A stretch of 7,434 nucleotides of DNA from the NCBI GenBank assembly GCA_023416575.1, contig JAEZHL010000396.1:1-7434 (forward strand), written 5' to 3'. Source of the DNA: Pseudomonadota bacterium (GTDB lineage: Bacteria; Pseudomonadota; Alphaproteobacteria; Rhizobiales; Hyphomicrobiaceae). Both the position numbers and the translations under genes were made by a program. Positions 5,521-7,434 of this stretch are shown here, piece after piece (position 1 is the first letter of the stretch; the number at the start of each line of letters is the position of its first letter). Below the pieces are notes generated by a model. The model worked only from the letters and a program-made list of their open reading frames with translations. It was not told the origin of the DNA and made no database searches.

Positions 5521-6276
5521 ATGAAGACGGGATTGCTGGCCATACTCGGGGCAATCAATTTGCTGATCATATCGGGTGCTGCGCAGGCGAGCGATGCACC
5601 GATCATAATACGCGAATTGCGCGTCTATCAGCTACTTCGAGTGATGAATGCGCTAAACGCACGCGACGAGGCCACTGTTCGGAAGCTCGTGAACCTGGTG
5701 ACCGCTGACGGCAAGATTGATCCGGATGAGCAGCGGCTTATCGATGCGTTTTCGCAAGATCACTTCGACGTCGTTGTCGTTCCGGCACCTGGCATCACCT
5801 CCCGACCATCCGAATTGCGATTTTCAGGCCAGCTTTCTGGCGGCGCGCGGGATGCGCTGAAGGAAACGGGGCCGCTCGACTATCGTGCCGTCATCGACAA
5901 CCCTGATCTCAAAAGCATGAGACGGTTGGTAAGTTTCATGGACTCGTCGCCGTCCCAGCGAGCGGCCGCGACCGACTATATGGTGAACACGTTGAAGGCC
6001 GCGCGTACGAAGCGGCCGCAACATGCGAACGGCAAATGGGGCTACTATCGTGAACTCGTCTCGAAATTTGGCGACCTTCTTTTGCCGTCTCGAGATCCGG
6101 TCATTCAGCAGGCTCGTGTGTGGTTCTTCCAGGCGGCGATGATCGATGACCGCGAAGCAGGAGAAGATGTGCCGGATTTCCTTTACTCCTGGATGCTCAA
6201 GACTGAAGAGCAGCAGTTGCGTTCCAAGGCCATGGCCGAGCTTGAGGAAATGCTGAAAAAGCGCGCGGCGAGATGA
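5521..6276 (+). CDS. Secreted protein of unknown function
   Basis: A 251-residue protein with a clear Sec signal peptide (MKTGLLAILGAINLLIISGA, cleavage after AQA at 23). The mature part is mostly helical and charged. LVTADGKIDPDEQRLIDAF (59-77) recalls TerB-like helices (ADGxIDxxE); it also looks like half an EF-hand, but loop position 1 is Leu, so calcium binding is doubtful. Further on are VVVVPAPGITSRP (84-96), an Arg/Lys-rich middle with GKWGYYRELV (171-180), and a closing helix EEQQLRSKAMAELEEMLKKR (229-248). GGGGGAGA ends seven bases before the ATG. The stop overlaps the next gene's ATG (ATGA, 6273-6276), so the two are probably co-translated and may act together at the cell envelope. 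No family is recognised. Confidence 0.8.
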   Translation: MKTGLLAILGAINLLIISGAAQASDAPIIIRELRVYQLLRVMNALNARDEATVRKLVNLVTADGKIDPDEQRLIDAFSQDHFDVVVVPAPGITSRPSELRFSGQLSGGARDALKETGPLDYRAVIDNPDLKSMRRLVSFMDSSPSQRAAATDYMVNTLKAARTKRPQHANGKWGYYRELVSKFGDLLLPSRDPVIQQARVWFFQAAMIDDREAGEDVPDFLYSWMLKTEEQQLRSKAMAELEEMLKKRAAR

Positions 6277-6728
6277 CATTCCCGGCCACGCGCAGAGCCA
6301 TCGTCTTCCTCCTTCTCAAGGCGCTATTCCTTGGAATAATCGCACTGTTCCTTGCCTCGATGGTCGGCGCGCTGGTCCTGTCGCTGTTCACGATCTACGC
6401 ACAAGGCGCTGACTATGTCGGGATCGTATTTCCGGCTCTGTTCTACGGTCTGCTGATGGGTCCAGTAATCGCCTGGCCGGTGACGTTGTTTGTACTTCCT
6501 GTTGCCTGGCTGGTGATGGGCGATCACCTTCCGGCAAAGGTGATCTGGCTCACGCTGATCGGTGCGGTTGCCGGAGCTGCCTGTATCTACCTGCTCGTCG
6601 GGGCGGACCCAGAGCCGACTTACATCGACATGGCAGCCCTTGCCGCCGGCTTCTTCGGTGGCGCAGCCTCCGGCACACTCTTCGGCCTCATCCGCCAGTC
6701 AACCGCGCACCATCTGCCAAGGTACTAG
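6273..6728 (+). CDS. Polytopic inner membrane protein, function unknown
   Basis: A 151-residue, very hydrophobic protein. Likely membrane helices lie at about 9-40 (long, possibly broken), 48-66, 68-83, 89-110 and 118-140, with small Gly/Ala-rich faces in the last (AALAAGFFGGAASGTLFGLI). No catalytic or transport motif is recognised. It starts inside the stop of the secreted-protein gene (ATGA), so it is the second gene of a two-gene operon. It ends 15 bases before the convergent reductase-like gene. Confidence 0.75.
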   Translation: MTFPATRRAIVFLLLKALFLGIIALFLASMVGALVLSLFTIYAQGADYVGIVFPALFYGLLMGPVIAWPVTLFVLPVAWLVMGDHLPAKVIWLTLIGAVAGAACIYLLVGADPEPTYIDMAALAAGFFGGAASGTLFGLIRQSTAHHLPRY

Positions 6729-6743
6729 AGCCTTGTCGGGTAA

Positions 6744-7274
6744 TCAGGCAGGTACGTACGTCAGCCTGATCACATCCTCGCCGATCACATCACTGGCCAC
6801 GAGGCGGAGCGGTGGCCGCGGGCCGGTGAAGAATGGCTTGCCGTGGCCTAGCACGATGGGATGCAAGTAGAGCCGGTACTCATCGATGAGACCGAGGTCG
6901 GTCAGGCCTCGAGCCAAATCTGGTCCGGCAACGGTGATCTCGCCAGGGAACCGGGCTTTGAGGTCACGGATCACCGTTTCGAGTTCACCCTCGACGAGCG
7001 TCGCATTGGGGCCAACCGACCGCAACGTACGCGACACAACCCATTTCGGCAGGCTCCGCCAGGCCGCCGCGAACTCGCGGAGATCCGGGGTCCACTCAGG
7101 ATGATCTTCGTCCCAATAGCGCATGATCTCGTACATGCGGCGGCCATACACACTGCCCGTCAGGCCACGCACATGATCTATCCAGTGCCGAAAGAGGACG
7201 GGATCCGGCGCAAATGCCTCGTGGTCGACATAGCCGTCCAATGACTGGTTCATTCCGAAGACGAGCTTTGCCAT
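6744..7274 (-). CDS. Dihydrofolate reductase family protein (RibD C-terminal-like)
   Basis: A 176-residue protein of the RibD C-terminal/DHFR-like superfamily (YyaP/YwjB type), predicted to bind NADPH and reduce a small, unidentified substrate. Motifs in order: MAKLVFGMNQSLDGYV at the N terminus, YGRRMYEIMRYW (43-54), the VVSRTL strand (79-84), GEITVAGPDLARGL (111-124, the dinucleotide-phosphate loop region) and DEYRLYLHPIVLGHGKPFF (131-149). Length and motif order match an intact member. The frame extends 22 codons upstream, but MAKL at 7274 matches the family N terminus and has GAGGAG six bases before it. Such proteins are distinct from housekeeping FolA and usually have no known pathway. 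The upstream same-strand gene ends 44 bases before this start. Confidence 0.9.
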   Translation of the reverse strand: MAKLVFGMNQSLDGYVDHEAFAPDPVLFRHWIDHVRGLTGSVYGRRMYEIMRYWDEDHPEWTPDLREFAAAWRSLPKWVVSRTLRSVGPNATLVEGELETVIRDLKARFPGEITVAGPDLARGLTDLGLIDEYRLYLHPIVLGHGKPFFTGPRPPLRLVASDVIGEDVIRLTYVPA

Positions 7275-7279
7275 GAACG

Positions 7280-7285
7280 CTCCTC
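7280..7285 (-). promoter_or_regulatory. Ribosome binding site deciding the reductase-like gene start
   Basis: GAGGAG on the minus strand, five bases before the ATG at 7274; it favours this start over the ATG at 7340. Confidence 0.65.
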
Positions 7286-7318
7286 GCAAGGACTTCAGAA
7301 TGGACTGAACCGGACAGC

Positions 7319-7434
7319 CTATCTGCCCCGGCGATCCCAATTCAGGCCGGCGATCCGCGAATCAGCGGCAAAGGCATCGCGAGAAAATTCGACCGCCTGT
7401 CTCGGGTACTCGCACAAGGCCTGGACACCAGAAT
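7319..7434 (-). CDS. Possible C-terminal end of an unidentified protein
   Basis: A minus-strand frame enters from the right edge and stops with TAG at 7319-7321. The 37 visible residues (beginning SGVQALCEYPRQAVEFSRD and ending IAGLNWDRRGR) have the mixed composition of a real protein rather than of random GC-rich DNA, and the strand matches the reductase-like gene downstream. Too little is visible to name a family. The frame may also be spurious. Confidence 0.35.
   Translation of the reverse strand, partial: SGVQALCEYPRQAVEFSRDAFAADSRIAGLNWDRRGR

Noticed and set aside
5577..5756. A calcium-binding EF-hand at TADGKIDPDE in the secreted protein.
   Set aside because: The first loop position is Leu and the third is Thr, so the normal acidic ligands are missing.
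1..7434. CRISPR array, insertion-sequence ends or a riboswitch.
   Set aside because: No spaced direct repeats, no transposase with terminal repeats and no conserved riboswitch core were seen on either strand.

Overview
The window looks like chromosomal DNA of a high-GC alphaproteobacterium, most likely a Bradyrhizobium-like member of the Hyphomicrobiales. The grounds are GC-rich coding DNA (70% in a hand-counted row inside the J-domain gene), a J-domain protein whose C-terminal domain I associate with that group, a recombinase tail of a type common there, and many GGGGGAG-like ribosome binding sites. The genus is an inference.

Left part (1-2799). A family 5 ABC-transporter substrate-binding protein enters from the left edge on the minus strand (N-terminal 127 residues only). 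After about 490 bases without a gene comes an isolated plus-strand gene (874-1632) that is AT-rich and uses AGA and ATA codons unlike its neighbours. Its product has two N-terminal membrane helices and a soluble C-terminal region whose order of motifs matches a STING cyclic-dinucleotide receptor domain. This is the most interesting item: a candidate prokaryotic TM-STING with no nucleotide cyclase gene beside it in the window. A minus-strand membrane-anchored J-domain protein follows (1876-2799).

Middle (2800-4130). About 430 bases without a gene lead to a complete tRNA-Ser(TGA) with encoded CCA. Directly behind it, facing it, is the decayed C-terminal end of a serine-recombinase-like protein and a perfect 10-bp inverted repeat, which together look like the scar of an element once integrated at the tRNA. 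A small plus-strand protein of PH-like appearance (3777-4130) ends in a CTAG that also supplies the stop codon of the convergent gene.

Right part (4127-7434). A minus-strand three-gene operon (57-residue peptide, three-helix membrane protein, DUF3592-like protein) is coupled by GTGA and ATGA overlaps. Diverging from it is a plus-strand pair (secreted 251-residue protein and polytopic 151-residue membrane protein), also coupled by ATGA. A minus-strand dihydrofolate-reductase-like (RibD C-terminal family) gene and the tail of an upstream gene on the same strand close the window. Apart from the transporter, the tRNA, the J-domain protein and the reductase-like protein, most genes here have no assignable function. 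The STING-like gene stands alone and shows no operon link to the others.
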